From NCBI GenBank assembly GCA_039939375.1, contig JBDVJO010000004.1:286948-350947 (forward strand): a DNA stretch of 64,000 nucleotides. Reading direction: 5' to 3'. Below are positions 17,533-25,448 of the stretch, in pieces. This DNA comes from Paracrocinitomix sp039939375. Its GTDB lineage: Bacteria > Bacteroidota > Bacteroidia > Flavobacteriales_D > Crocinitomicaceae. Made by a program: the position numbers and the translations under genes. Positions within the stretch are counted from its first letter, which is position 1. Every line of letters begins with the position of its first letter. The notes under the pieces were generated by a model. That model saw only the letters and a list, made by a program, of their open reading frames with translations, did not search any database and was not told where the DNA came from.

Positions 17533-18139
17533 ATAAGTGTTTAAATTTGTTAGAAACTGAAGATGCTTTTAAATCTTCTATATTATCAATGTCGTTAAGT
17601 TCTGCAAGCAGCTTAACATTTATATTTTCGTTTTTTAATTCTTCTATTGTTAAAGAAAGTAGTTGCTCTGTGCTCCAAGGCTTGTTCTCAAAAATGCATG
17701 CATACATTTGGTCCATTCCTATCAAGTAATATCCGCCATCTTCTGATGGACCAAATACTGTGTTGGAATCGTTCAAAGCCTCTAAACCTTCATTCATGAT
17801 ATCTGCGTTCAAATCAGGTAAATCTGAACCAACACCAATAATCTTTTTATAGCCTTGATTAAACCCATGTTGAAAAGCATTTTGCATACGCTCTCCTAAA
17901 TCGGCACCGTTTTGAACATATTTATCAAAGCCTGACCACTTTGTATCAATGATAACATCTGAAAAGTAAATATGAACATCTACATTGGTTAAACGCTTAG
18001 TTTCAGCTTCAGTAATGTTCACTAATTCTTTATAAACTTCAAAAGCGCCATCATCACCAATTGTTTTAGCCAGCCTGGTTTTTACTTTACCAAGCTTAAT
18101 GTTTTTCACAAAAACGATCAATAATTTTTCAGACCTCAT
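17519..18139 (-). CDS. Arsenosugar-associated glycosyltransferase (TIGR04282/DUF2064, rSAM-associated transferase 1)
   Basis: 206 residues from the ATG at 18139, just 1 nt after the arsS stop; a longer reading from an upstream GTG would overlap arsS by 50 nt and is rejected. It has a GT-A-like nucleotidyl or glycosyl transferase fold with VKNIKLGKVKTRLAKTIG, then IIGVGSDLPDLN and VFGPSEDGGYYLIGM. The family co-occurs with ArsS and is named for arsenosugar biosynthesis; its exact donor and acceptor are not known to me. Confidence 0.85.
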   Translation of the reverse strand: MRSEKLLIVFVKNIKLGKVKTRLAKTIGDDGAFEVYKELVNITEAETKRLTNVDVHIYFSDVIIDTKWSGFDKYVQNGADLGERMQNAFQHGFNQGYKKIIGVGSDLPDLNADIMNEGLEALNDSNTVFGPSEDGGYYLIGMDQMYACIFENKPWSTEQLLSLTIEELKNENINVKLLAELNDIDNIEDLKASSVSNKFKHLYELS

Positions 18140-18140
18140 T

Positions 18141-19163
18141 TTAGACAATTGCTCCTTGACAACTTGACCCTTCACCCGCAGTACAACCATAGCAATGATT
18201 ATTTAAGACAATATTTCTATTGCTTAATTCTTCCGCATCAAAATCCATAATGTTTCTAGAGGCTTTGACCGCAACTGGCAATTCTAACATCTGGTTGAAA
18301 TCACAATCAAAAAGATCTCCATTCCAATCAACCGAAATAGTATTTCTACACATCACCCCTTCTGCCGCGGTAGCATTGAAACTGTTCGCCAATAGCATCA
18401 TGTAATCATCATACTTTTCAATGGATAACAAATACTCTAAATATCTCGCAATTGGCAAGTTTGTAATGGTATATAAGTTATTGAACACGATTCCAAAGCG
18501 TTCTTTCAATTCTCTATCGTAATCAGCTTTAAGTGCCGCTTGATTTGGTGCAACCGAAGGTCCACCTGGATTAAAAACCAAATGAAGATTCAAACCTTCT
18601 TCTTTACCGTATCCTAATTCATTTAATATATTTAAGGCCTTTATAGATTTGTTAAATACACCATCTCCACGTTGGGCATCTGTATTTTCTTCTGTATAGC
18701 AAGGTAGTGAGGACACTACTGTTACTTTGTGTTTTTTAAATAATTCTGGATATGACTTAAACTTTCCTTCTACCAAAATTGTCAGGTTTGATCGAACGAT
18801 AATCTCTAAATCACGTTTAGCCAGCTCTTCAATAAACCACTCAAAATGCGGATTCATTTCTGGAGCTCCACCTGTTAAATCAACTGTTTTAACATTTGCT
18901 GAATCAATAGCTTTTAAACATTGCTCCATGATTTCTTTAGGCATTATTTCTTTACGATAAGGCGAAGCATCTACATGACAGTGCACACATTGCTGGTTAC
19001 ACATGTATCCAACATTTATCTGAAAAATTTCTAAAGTTGTTGGTTTTAAAGGGAAAAGATCTGCATTGATCATTTTCTCTGAAAAACCAGGTGCTCCGGT
19101 TACCCTACCAGAAAGCACATTAAGTTGTTCTTGGGGCGAAAGTTTAGTTATCGTATTACTCAT
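18141..19163 (-). CDS. arsS: Arsenosugar biosynthesis radical SAM protein ArsS
   Basis: Radical SAM enzyme proposed to join dimethylarsenic to the 5'-deoxyadenosyl group, forming the arsenosugar precursor. 340 residues. The [4Fe-4S] motif is CNQQCVHC (CX3CX2C), followed by DLTGGAPEMNPHFEW. The C-terminal auxiliary segment reads CYGCTAGEGSSCQGAIV. Some family members are selenoproteins near this terminus; here the gene ends in TAA with Cys in the motif and no in-frame TGA, so it is the Cys form. Its ATG overlaps the end of the DUF547 gene by 8 nt. Confidence 0.9.
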   Translation of the reverse strand: MSNTITKLSPQEQLNVLSGRVTGAPGFSEKMINADLFPLKPTTLEIFQINVGYMCNQQCVHCHVDASPYRKEIMPKEIMEQCLKAIDSANVKTVDLTGGAPEMNPHFEWFIEELAKRDLEIIVRSNLTILVEGKFKSYPELFKKHKVTVVSSLPCYTEENTDAQRGDGVFNKSIKALNILNELGYGKEEGLNLHLVFNPGGPSVAPNQAALKADYDRELKERFGIVFNNLYTITNLPIARYLEYLLSIEKYDDYMMLLANSFNATAAEGVMCRNTISVDWNGDLFDCDFNQMLELPVAVKASRNIMDFDAEELSNRNIVLNNHCYGCTAGEGSSCQGAIV

Positions 19164-19875
19164 TAAGACTCCAATTATATTCTAGGTATTCAATTTTAGC
19201 ATCTGCTCTAACTGTTACCGCGCTGTATTTATTAATAAAACTGATGATCGTGTTATCTCCTTTCGTGAAATCTTCAGCATACCATTCAAATATCTTGGAG
19301 ATTTTTACTTTCTTTTCTGCAATTTGATTGTGCGTTTTATTTTGCAAAAACTTTTTAGTTACTGAAGTAAGTTGTGCATTTAGTTTATCTGCAGTGTACG
19401 CTTCATTCAATAATTTTGGGCAAGATTTTGCTCCACAATTAATCGCAAAGTGGATTCTCGGGTCTCCCATTTTTCTTAGAATATTGTTCTCAATTTGAGT
19501 CAAATCATATTTCTGAGGGCCAACTTGAACCATTCTGAAATGCCACACATCTTTTCCTGAAAACTTTACATCTTTAGGAGAGCTAACTGGATATTTTGTC
19601 AAGATAAACTTGATCATGTAAGCGTTGTATGTATTAATATAAAAAGCTTTCTTTTCGCTTTTAGACCAATCTTTCATTGGTGGATGCTCTCTTAATTCAA
19701 TAAGATATTCATCAAATTTCTCAATGTCCTTTTTGAAACCTTTATAATCTACATTTCCACTTGATGAAACATGAGTTTTCAACAAGTCATTCCATTTGCT
19801 GTGATCAGCCTTAACCGAAGCGTTTGCATTTGAAAATGCGAATAAAACCAATAAAGAAGCTAGTATATTTTTCAT
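19156..19875 (-). CDS. Secreted DUF547 protein, first gene of the arsenosugar operon
   Basis: 239 residues with a signal peptide (about 1-19). DUF547 hallmarks are WSKSEKKAFYINTYNAYMIK (about 69-88), WHFRMVQVGPQKYDLTQIE and the Cys motif HFAINCGAKSCPKL. The fold is thought to be transglutaminase- or papain-like, but the biochemical activity is not established. Overlap with arsS shows co-transcription; it may act in the periplasm on arsenic species or on envelope proteins (inference). Confidence 0.8.
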   Translation of the reverse strand: MKNILASLLVLFAFSNANASVKADHSKWNDLLKTHVSSSGNVDYKGFKKDIEKFDEYLIELREHPPMKDWSKSEKKAFYINTYNAYMIKFILTKYPVSSPKDVKFSGKDVWHFRMVQVGPQKYDLTQIENNILRKMGDPRIHFAINCGAKSCPKLLNEAYTADKLNAQLTSVTKKFLQNKTHNQIAEKKVKISKIFEWYAEDFTKGDNTIISFINKYSAVTVRADAKIEYLEYNWSLNE

Positions 19876-19901
19876 TTTTCCATTATTACTTTCTCTTGGA
19901 C

Positions 19902-19916
19902 GTTATTAATAATAAC
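19902..19916. promoter_or_regulatory. Candidate operator upstream of the arsenosugar operon
   Basis: Inverted repeat GTTATTA-A-TAATAAC, perfect over 7 bp per arm, 26 nt upstream of the DUF547 ATG. In AT-rich DNA several such palindromes are expected by chance in a window of this size, so only the position supports it. Confidence 0.25.
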
Positions 19917-19977
19917 AGCTTACAAAAGAAATTGTTCAACTTAACTCGAATATAACAATTATCGAACCAATAATTGA

Positions 19978-20526
19978 TTAGAACCGGTATACTTTTGAAG
20001 GAGTGATAATTTGATGTAATTGTACATCATTTTCATGAACATCTTCAATGCACTCTATAGGATCAAAAATGCTCAGCCCAATAAATTGTGCATCTTTTCT
20101 GCATTGAGCTAGAAATTGGTCGTAAAATCCTTTTCCATACCCTACTCGATACCCCTTTAAATCAAATACCAACATAGGTACAATGACGATATCTATTGCT
20201 TGAGGATCAAAATCCTCACCATAAGTTGGCTCTGGTATTCCCCAATCGTTTACCTCTAATTGCTTCAGTTCTTCAAATTGAACATGTATGAGGTCATCTC
20301 CTTTCATTACTGGCAAAACGAAAGTTGATTCTTTGGCCACCAACAAAGGGTAGGTATTGATTTCTGCAAAGCGCTCAATGGGCGCAAAAACACTAACAAC
20401 TTTACCTTTTAAGTTGACCAAATCTTTTAAAGAATCCAGGATTTTCTCAGAATATTGATTGCGTTCTTTATTTGTAAGAGCCGTTCTCTTTTCTTTGTAA
20501 ATTTTCCTGAGTTCTTTTTTCTTCAT
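19978..20526 (-). CDS. fthC: 5-formyltetrahydrofolate cyclo-ligase
   Basis: Converts 5-formyl-THF to 5,10-methenyl-THF with ATP. 182 residues, the family length. Recognisable parts: the basic N-terminus KKELRKIYKEKRTAL, FAPIERFAEINTYPLL, PMLVFDLKGYRVGYGKGFYD (substrate/ATP loop) and a C-terminal HQIITPSKVYRF. It is the last gene of a tight minus-strand group with ybaB and a TauE-like gene (1-nt spacings), although the three functions are unrelated. Confidence 0.93.
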   Translation of the reverse strand: MKKKELRKIYKEKRTALTNKERNQYSEKILDSLKDLVNLKGKVVSVFAPIERFAEINTYPLLVAKESTFVLPVMKGDDLIHVQFEELKQLEVNDWGIPEPTYGEDFDPQAIDIVIVPMLVFDLKGYRVGYGKGFYDQFLAQCRKDAQFIGLSIFDPIECIEDVHENDVQLHQIITPSKVYRF

Positions 20527-20527
20527 T

Positions 20528-21298
20528 TTATAATATACCTAAAATAAGAACTATTCCGAATACAATCATGGCAATTGAAACGGAAATATTAAGAAAAGAA
20601 AGTTTCATTTTTTTAAGAAAAAACTTTCCAGTTATCGCCCCAATTAAAGCTGCCGCTAAAGCAATGAAAATATAAATCCAACCTCCTGAAATATCAGAGA
20701 TATCTATATTTCTAAAATACATAGGAGTTCTTACAATGTCTACCGATAATGCTACAATAATACCAGTGGCAATGAACACATTTTTGTCTAATTTATATTT
20801 GATTAAAAACGCAGAACGCAAAGCACCTTGGTGTCCTGAAAGTCCTCCAAAAAAACCACTTACTGCTCCCCCGAGTAATAAACTTTGTTTTGAAAAGGCC
20901 AAGGACCATTTTGGTATTAGTTCTATTAAAGCGAATCCAATTAATACGACTCCGAAAATCACATTCAGTAATTCTATTTGATAGAGTTCTCCGTTCATGG
21001 CATATTCATGGATGCTCACCGTATTGGTGTACTGAATGAGATATGATCCTAAAAATGCTGCAGGTATAGCAGCCAATGCAAACGGTCCAGCAATTTTCCA
21101 GTCGACTGATTTTTTCATCAGAAGAAACTTGAATAGATTATTTGAAAAATGAACAATCGCTGTACAAGCTATCGCTAACAAGGGATCTCTGAATAGAAAA
21201 ATAAAAACAGGCGTTAGTAAGGTCCCTAATCCAAAGCCGGAATAAAAGGTCAACCAACTTGCCCCAAAAGCCACAAGAATGAGTACAAAAATCTCCAT
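20528..21298 (-). CDS. TauE/SafE family membrane transporter
   Basis: 256 residues with seven to eight hydrophobic segments and the two family repeats: FGASWLTFYSGFGLGTLLTP near the N-terminus and GAVSGFFGGLSGHQGALRSA in the middle. TauE/SafE proteins export sulfite, sulfoacetate or other organic anions, or import sulfur compounds; the substrate here is unknown. Its ATG directly follows the ybaB stop and it ends 1 nt before fthC begins. Confidence 0.88.
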   Translation of the reverse strand: MEIFVLILVAFGASWLTFYSGFGLGTLLTPVFIFLFRDPLLAIACTAIVHFSNNLFKFLLMKKSVDWKIAGPFALAAIPAAFLGSYLIQYTNTVSIHEYAMNGELYQIELLNVIFGVVLIGFALIELIPKWSLAFSKQSLLLGGAVSGFFGGLSGHQGALRSAFLIKYKLDKNVFIATGIIVALSVDIVRTPMYFRNIDISDISGGWIYIFIALAAALIGAITGKFFLKKMKLSFLNISVSIAMIVFGIVLILGIL

Positions 21299-21583
21299 TT
21301 ACATTCCTGGTAAAATTCCTTTAGCGCTCTGAGCCATTTCTAACTCTTTGGTTTTGGTCGCTTTGTCTAGAGCCTTGTTTGTTGCTAAAATGATATAATC
21401 TAACAATTCTTCTTGATCAATTTCTTCTTCACAAGTAACGTCTTTCACTTCTCCGTTTCCATCAACCTTCACTGTAACCGGACCTACAGTTTCTACCATA
21501 GTAATTGCCGCTAACTTCTTTTTACTTTCCTCCATTTGTTGCTGCATTTGCTGCAACTTCTGCATCATATCGTTTCCGAACAT
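21299..21583 (-). CDS. YbaB/EbfC family nucleoid-associated protein
   Basis: 94 residues. An N-terminal coiled coil rich in Met and Gln (KLQQMQQQMEESKKKL) and the conserved core GPVTVKVDGNGEVKDVTCEE identify the dimeric DNA-binding YbaB family. It is usually linked to dnaX/recR, which are absent here. It is first in the ybaB-tauE-fthC unit and is divergent from dapD. Confidence 0.92.
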   Translation of the reverse strand: MFGNDMMQKLQQMQQQMEESKKKLAAITMVETVGPVTVKVDGNGEVKDVTCEEEIDQEELLDYIILATNKALDKATKTKELEMAQSAKGILPGM

Positions 21584-21684
21584 ACTTTAAATTTTTCTTT
21601 TGTTTTCAACTTAACCTTTGTCACATCTCTTTAGATTGGTTAAATATTAAACTCAAAAATAGTCAAGATTAACTGAAGCAAAAT

Positions 21685-21692
21685 TATCTTTG
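21685..21692 (+). promoter_or_regulatory. -7 promoter element (TATCTTTG) of dapD
   Basis: Exact TAnnTTTG, 17 nt before the dapD ATG. No TTG is found at the expected -33 position. Confidence 0.5.
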
Positions 21693-21709
21693 CCTTAAAA
21701 AATCAACAA

Positions 21710-22519
21710 ATGCAATCAATTATAGAAGAAGCTTGGGAAAACAGACAGTTATTAGAAACTGAAAAAGTACAAAATGCGATTAATTCAGTTATTGAACAAA
21801 TTGATAATGGAGATTTAAGAGTTGCTGAACCTCTAGCGAATGGAGATTGGCAAGTGAACGAATGGGTCAAAAAAGCTGTTGTCATGTATTTTCCTATTCG
21901 CAAAATGGAAACCATAGAAGTTGGTCCTTTTGAGTTTCATGATAAAATGGCATTAAAAACAGGCTATAAAGAAAAAGGTATTAGAGTTGTACCTCATGCA
22001 ATTGCTAGATACGGAGCTTATATTTCTAAAGGAGTGATTATGATGCCTTCTTATGTGAATATTGGGGCTTATGTGGATGAAGGAACCATGGTTGACACTT
22101 GGGCAACTGTTGGATCGTGTGCACAAATTGGCAAGAACGTACATTTATCAGGAGGTGTCGGAATTGGTGGTGTTTTAGAACCATTACAAGCCGCGCCTGT
22201 GATTATAGAAGACAATGCATTCATTGGGTCAAGATGTATTGTTGTTGAAGGCGTAAGAGTTGGAAAAGAAGCTGTATTAGGAGCAAATGTTGTTCTGACC
22301 ATGTCAACAAAAATTATTGACGTTACTGATGATGTACCTGTTGAATCTAAAGGATATGTTCCTGAAAGAAGTGTTGTTATTCCTGGATCTTACACTAAAA
22401 AATTCAACGCTGGAGAGTACCAAGTTCCATGTGCCTTAATTATTGGTAAACGTAAAGAAAGCACTGATAAAAAGACTTCGTTAAATGATGCGTTAAGAGA
22501 GAATGACGTAGCGGTTTAG
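21710..22519 (+). CDS. dapD: 2,3,4,5-tetrahydropyridine-2,6-dicarboxylate N-succinyltransferase
   Basis: Succinyl-CoA-dependent step of lysine and meso-diaminopimelate synthesis. 269 residues, matching the family. An N-terminal helical domain is followed by a left-handed beta-helix of hexapeptide repeats (about 100-230; VNIGAYVDEGTMVDTWATVG, NAFIGSRCIVVEG, EAVLGANVVLTMS). It is monocistronic, and its product supports the peptidoglycan cross-link residue that Mpl (45035-46390) also handles. Confidence 0.96.
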   Translation: MQSIIEEAWENRQLLETEKVQNAINSVIEQIDNGDLRVAEPLANGDWQVNEWVKKAVVMYFPIRKMETIEVGPFEFHDKMALKTGYKEKGIRVVPHAIARYGAYISKGVIMMPSYVNIGAYVDEGTMVDTWATVGSCAQIGKNVHLSGGVGIGGVLEPLQAAPVIIEDNAFIGSRCIVVEGVRVGKEAVLGANVVLTMSTKIIDVTDDVPVESKGYVPERSVVIPGSYTKKFNAGEYQVPCALIIGKRKESTDKKTSLNDALRENDVAV

Positions 22520-22966
22520 AATTGTGAATAAACGCTTCGCTTCGGGCAAGACGACACGTCAAATATGTTCAGTTCAGTGCAATTAGTTTTGAAACTGGAG
22601 ACTCGAGACTCGACAGGATGACAATTGGTGTGGCTTATGCTACCGCTGACCGAGCGAAGTCGAGGTGGAGGTGGTTGATTTTTCGTAAAGATGACACTTC
22701 AAATATGTTCAGTTCAGCGCAATTAGTTTTGAAACTGGAGACTCGAGACTCGACAGGATGACAATTAGTATGGTTTATGCTACGGCTGACCGGGCGACTC
22801 ATGCTGAGCGCAGCCGAAGTAAGTCGAGGTGGAGGTAGTTTATTTTTCGTCAAGATGACGCTAACTATACTCACTATGGGCAAATGGTTTTAAACCTGCT
22901 AAAAAGCATAATTATTTCTACCCGAAGAAATTTATAGAATTGCTATTAGTAATTACAAATTTATAA
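22520..22966. other. 447-nt gene-free stretch containing a tandem repeat
   Basis: No convincing gene: the 82-residue reverse reading frame here arises from the repeats and lacks family features. The content is the 139- to 164-nt tandem repeat described separately, then about 100 AT-rich bases. GC content in the repeat looks higher than in the flanks. Confidence 0.6.
22549..22860. repeat. Tandem intergenic repeat, two long copies plus a third start
   Basis: Copy 1 is 22549-22687 and copy 2 is 22688-22851; a third copy begins at 22852 (AAGATGACG). Shared blocks include AAATATGTTCAGTTCAG, GAAACTGGAGACTCGAGACT and CGACAGGATGACAATT. Copy 2 has an insertion of about 24 nt bearing CTGAGCGCAGCCGAAGT next to the GTCGAGGTGGAGG block. 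CTGAGCG-AGTCGAAG-like words recall dispersed REP-like intergenic elements in Bacteroidota; this comparison is from memory. Confidence 0.8.
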
Positions 22967-23167
22967 TTACTGAGCGACCGTGTCGCTCATACATTGCTCA
23001 TCAGGTCTAGCGCCACAAAATGAACAGTTTTCACCGTCTCCGTTGATCATTGGATTGTTACTTGCGCAGGTCCCTTCAAACTCCCCTCCTTTTTTAGCCC
23101 AAATTTTAATGGCGATTCCTGCAAAACCTAAGGCCAAAAGTGCAATTGCTATTAATGCTAATTTCAT
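22967..23167 (-). CDS. Small Cys-rich membrane protein, NqrM-like
   Basis: 66 residues from the ATG at 23167; an upstream TTG is rejected. One N-terminal membrane segment (about 4-22) leads to a Cys cluster: GTCASNNP, then NCSFCGARPDEQC. The order G-T/S-C...C-x-F/I-C-G...P...C parallels NqrM (DUF539), which delivers iron for the Na+-NQR complex, and homologues in Bacteroidota are usually named only membrane or secreted protein. No nqr gene is in the window, so the function is inferred. Confidence 0.6.
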   Translation of the reverse strand: MKLALIAIALLALGFAGIAIKIWAKKGGEFEGTCASNNPMINGDGENCSFCGARPDEQCMSDTVAQ

Positions 23168-23215
23168 AATCAATGATTTTATACAAAGTTAGACAATGTT
23201 CGTTAAGATTCCTTG

Positions 23216-23671
23216 CTAGATTTCAACCTTATTTTTAAGATTTTCTTTTTTCACGAGAAGATTCATTGCAATAATTAATCCTACACTTACAGCCGCAGCA
23301 GGTATTGAACCGAAAGCGTATTGAGGTTCTTGTGCTGCATGTAAAACACAAATCGCTACCCAAGCAATGCTACCAACATTATACAATTTGATAATATCAA
23401 AATTGCCTTTTCTCATTTTTAATAATGCAATAATACTCATCACATGCACCGCCATAATTGCCAATACGAATATGGCAAAAATCAATAGAAAAAACATGAT
23501 TAAGCCACTAAACGCTCCCTTTGCAGAGCCCGCTTCTGTGATAAGCATAAAACAAGGTGCGGCCAAGCCTACCAACCAGCAAGCGTTCCAAATTAAATTG
23601 GCGATAATAAGGTAAGACAATGGTCCTTGAACCATTTGCTCACTGGGCTCTACTAACTTTTCGTCTGACAT
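23216..23671 (-). CDS. Four-TM membrane protein (paralogue of its upstream neighbour)
   Basis: 151 residues with four hydrophobic segments (about 19-43, 55-82, 98-112, 120-141). It aligns in layout with the equally long protein encoded 7 nt upstream (VHVMSIIALLKM versus LHVLGLIAAIRM, both then N-x-G-W region). No family assigned. The pair looks like a tandem duplication and is probably co-transcribed. Confidence 0.65.
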   Translation of the reverse strand: MSDEKLVEPSEQMVQGPLSYLIIANLIWNACWLVGLAAPCFMLITEAGSAKGAFSGLIMFFLLIFAIFVLAIMAVHVMSIIALLKMRKGNFDIIKLYNVGSIAWVAICVLHAAQEPQYAFGSIPAAAVSVGLIIAMNLLVKKENLKNKVEI

Positions 23672-23677
23672 AATAAA

Positions 23678-24133
23678 TTACTTTTTAATTGGCATATTCT
23701 TCATCTGAATTCCCAGCATCACAATAAACCCAATGGAAACTAAACCACAAAACACGCTAAACATTTGATTATCTTGTCTGTCATTCACTGCGCTCATCAA
23801 ACATAATAAGGACCACAATCCGTTAGTTACTGCATATAAAATAAACGCACCTTTACTTCCGTTCATCATTCTAATTGCAGCTATCAAACCTAAAACGTGC
23901 AACATAAGTATCAAGAAAAATATGATTGCCGCTATGGCAAAAAAACCAGCAAACAAACCTCCTGCCAGACCTCCAAAAGCACTTGCGAATGCCAACACAT
24001 AAAATGCGGCAATTAGAAAAATAAGCAACCATAAGCTATTGCCTACGATACTTAATATAGAAAGCGTTTTTACAACTTGAGGTACCTCTTTGTTTTCGGT
24101 TACTTGTTCGTCCAATAAATCTAAATCATCCAT
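23678..24133 (-). CDS. Four-TM membrane protein
   Basis: 151 residues: an acidic N-terminus (MDDLDLLDEQVTENKE) followed by four membrane segments, the first two Ala/Gly/Phe-rich. It is paralogous to the gene 7 nt downstream. No known domain recognised and no charged residues in the membrane to suggest transport. A terminator hairpin separates it from the DUF5684 gene, so this pair is its own unit. Confidence 0.65.
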   Translation of the reverse strand: MDDLDLLDEQVTENKEVPQVVKTLSILSIVGNSLWLLIFLIAAFYVLAFASAFGGLAGGLFAGFFAIAAIIFFLILMLHVLGLIAAIRMMNGSKGAFILYAVTNGLWSLLCLMSAVNDRQDNQMFSVFCGLVSIGFIVMLGIQMKNMPIKK

Positions 24134-24154
24134 TTGGTCATTTTTAGGTATAAA

Positions 24155-24185
24155 AAAAACGCCAAGTAAATTACTTGACGTTTTT
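24155..24185 (-). terminator. Intrinsic terminator after the DUF5684 gene
   Basis: Long stem (24155-24168 with 24172-24185, one mismatch) around a 3-nt loop, flanked by A on one side and T on the other, so it can work in both directions. Only the minus strand has a gene ending here. Confidence 0.75.
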
Positions 24186-24206
24186 AAATATAATTAAATC
24201 TTTAGA

Positions 24207-24635
24207 CTAAGCATCTAATAAATCATCTGATTCAGCTGCTGCTTCTCCTTCATAAGTTGCATCAGAGAACGCTAACATTGGCCAGAAAATTAATCCTAAT
24301 AAAGCCATTCCAACTCCAAAACCTTCTGATTTCCCAAAAGCTTTAGCAATTGCCATGTTAATAATTACTCCACCTACTAGTGCTGCAATTGGTCCTACTA
24401 CTGGAATAATTCCTCCTAATAATAAAATAGCTGCCCACCACATTGGTTTTTTAGAAACTTGTACCATTACAATTGTAGAATAAATTGGAACGATAGCTGC
24501 CCATCCTGGCTTTCCTGCTTTTTCAAATACTTTCCAAGTAGAAACTATCATTAAAACAATGATTGCAATAAATACAATAATTAGTGTCCAAGCTAATGCT
24601 GGGTTTGTGTCTATAAGACCTCTTTGACTATACAT
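24207..24635 (-). CDS. DUF5684 membrane protein
   Basis: 142 residues with three to four membrane segments and the DUF5684 pattern WKVFEKAGKPGWAAIVPIYS followed by a KKPMWWAAILLLGGIIP helix. Database entries often call this family signal peptidase I, but no Ser-Lys dyad is visible and I would not use that name. The C-terminus is acidic and Ala-rich. It has its own terminator. Confidence 0.75.
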   Translation of the reverse strand: MYSQRGLIDTNPALAWTLIIVFIAIIVLMIVSTWKVFEKAGKPGWAAIVPIYSTIVMVQVSKKPMWWAAILLLGGIIPVVGPIAALVGGVIINMAIAKAFGKSEGFGVGMALLGLIFWPMLAFSDATYEGEAAAESDDLLDA

Positions 24636-24707
24636 AATTTAAATTTTAATTTGGTTTAACGTTTCAAAAGTAGCATTATAAATCACAAAACAAAATGCTG
24701 AACCAAT

Positions 24708-25448
24708 TTAATATTGGATAAGTTTTCCACCACCTGAACCAGATAACGATAAACCTGTCGGTGTTCCTTTGTAATAAATATCCCCCGAACCTTGGATCAG
24801 AGCGTTTACTGAACAGCCTTCAGCATTTATATTTAAATCTGCTGTGGAGTTTTGGTAAGCGAACATATAGTTACTTGTGAAGCCTGAAGCATCTCCAAAA
24901 CCATTGTGTTGAATCTTAATCTCTGATTGATTAGAATGTCCGCTTAACACATAATTCCCAGTTCCTTCAGAAGCCACAATGCTGGTGTAATCATTATCAA
25001 CATCCAAAATCAACGTTCCACCACCATACCTCATTTCTAATAAAAGCGTATCGGAATAAAAAGTGCCATGAAAAATTACAGAATCAGAAGGTTCTAAATA
25101 AACGCGATTATAGGTTGGATAATAAATCTCCACTTCAAGGTAACGTTCTGCATTTCTTAAGAAATGACATTTATTTTCATTTGATACGGTTAACTCTCCA
25201 TCCAAATAAGATAACCCTATTTGATTCACCATATTGGATCCACCATGAATCACTATTTTCTTTTCAGACGATTCATACAGATGATACTTGATATTTTTTT
25301 CTAATCGAAAAGAGTTAACCGAGTCCAACCCAATTTCTAAAGTGGCTTGATCTCCTTCTGATTTCCAACACTTTCTGTTTTCAGGCTTTTCACAAGCTAT
25401 CAAAAATAGTAAGCAAACAAACGATATATAAACAACTAGCTGCTTCAT
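24708..25448 (-). CDS. GIN/DUF2807 domain lipoprotein
   Basis: 246 residues from the ATG at 25448, whose first bases overlap the stop of the upstream gene (ATGA). The signal peptide ends in a lipobox (FLIAC). The body is a repetitive beta-helix of the putative auto-transporter adhesin head type (DUF2807), with the repeated motif INAEGCSVNALIQGSGDIYY and a GLSLSGSGGGK end. Probably an outer-membrane or periplasmic lipoprotein. It is coupled to the PagL-like gene. Confidence 0.78.
   Translation of the reverse strand: MKQLVVYISFVCLLFLIACEKPENRKCWKSEGDQATLEIGLDSVNSFRLEKNIKYHLYESSEKKIVIHGGSNMVNQIGLSYLDGELTVSNENKCHFLRNAERYLEVEIYYPTYNRVYLEPSDSVIFHGTFYSDTLLLEMRYGGGTLILDVDNDYTSIVASEGTGNYVLSGHSNQSEIKIQHNGFGDASGFTSNYMFAYQNSTADLNINAEGCSVNALIQGSGDIYYKGTPTGLSLSGSGGGKLIQY

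Noticed and set aside
18141..18190. Longer start for the arsenosugar glycosyltransferase overlapping arsS by 50 nt
   Set aside because: The ATG at 18139 lies 1 nt after the arsS stop and begins the conserved first strand of the fold.
22549..22860. CRISPR array
   Set aside because: Units are 139-164 nt with no short repeat-spacer pattern and no cas genes.
22635..22883. 82-residue reverse frame in the intergenic repeat
   Set aside because: Built from the tandem repeat, no family resemblance, no promoter or spacing consistent with a gene.
24207..24635. Signal peptidase I annotation for the DUF5684 protein
   Set aside because: No Ser-Lys catalytic dyad or signal peptidase box is visible.
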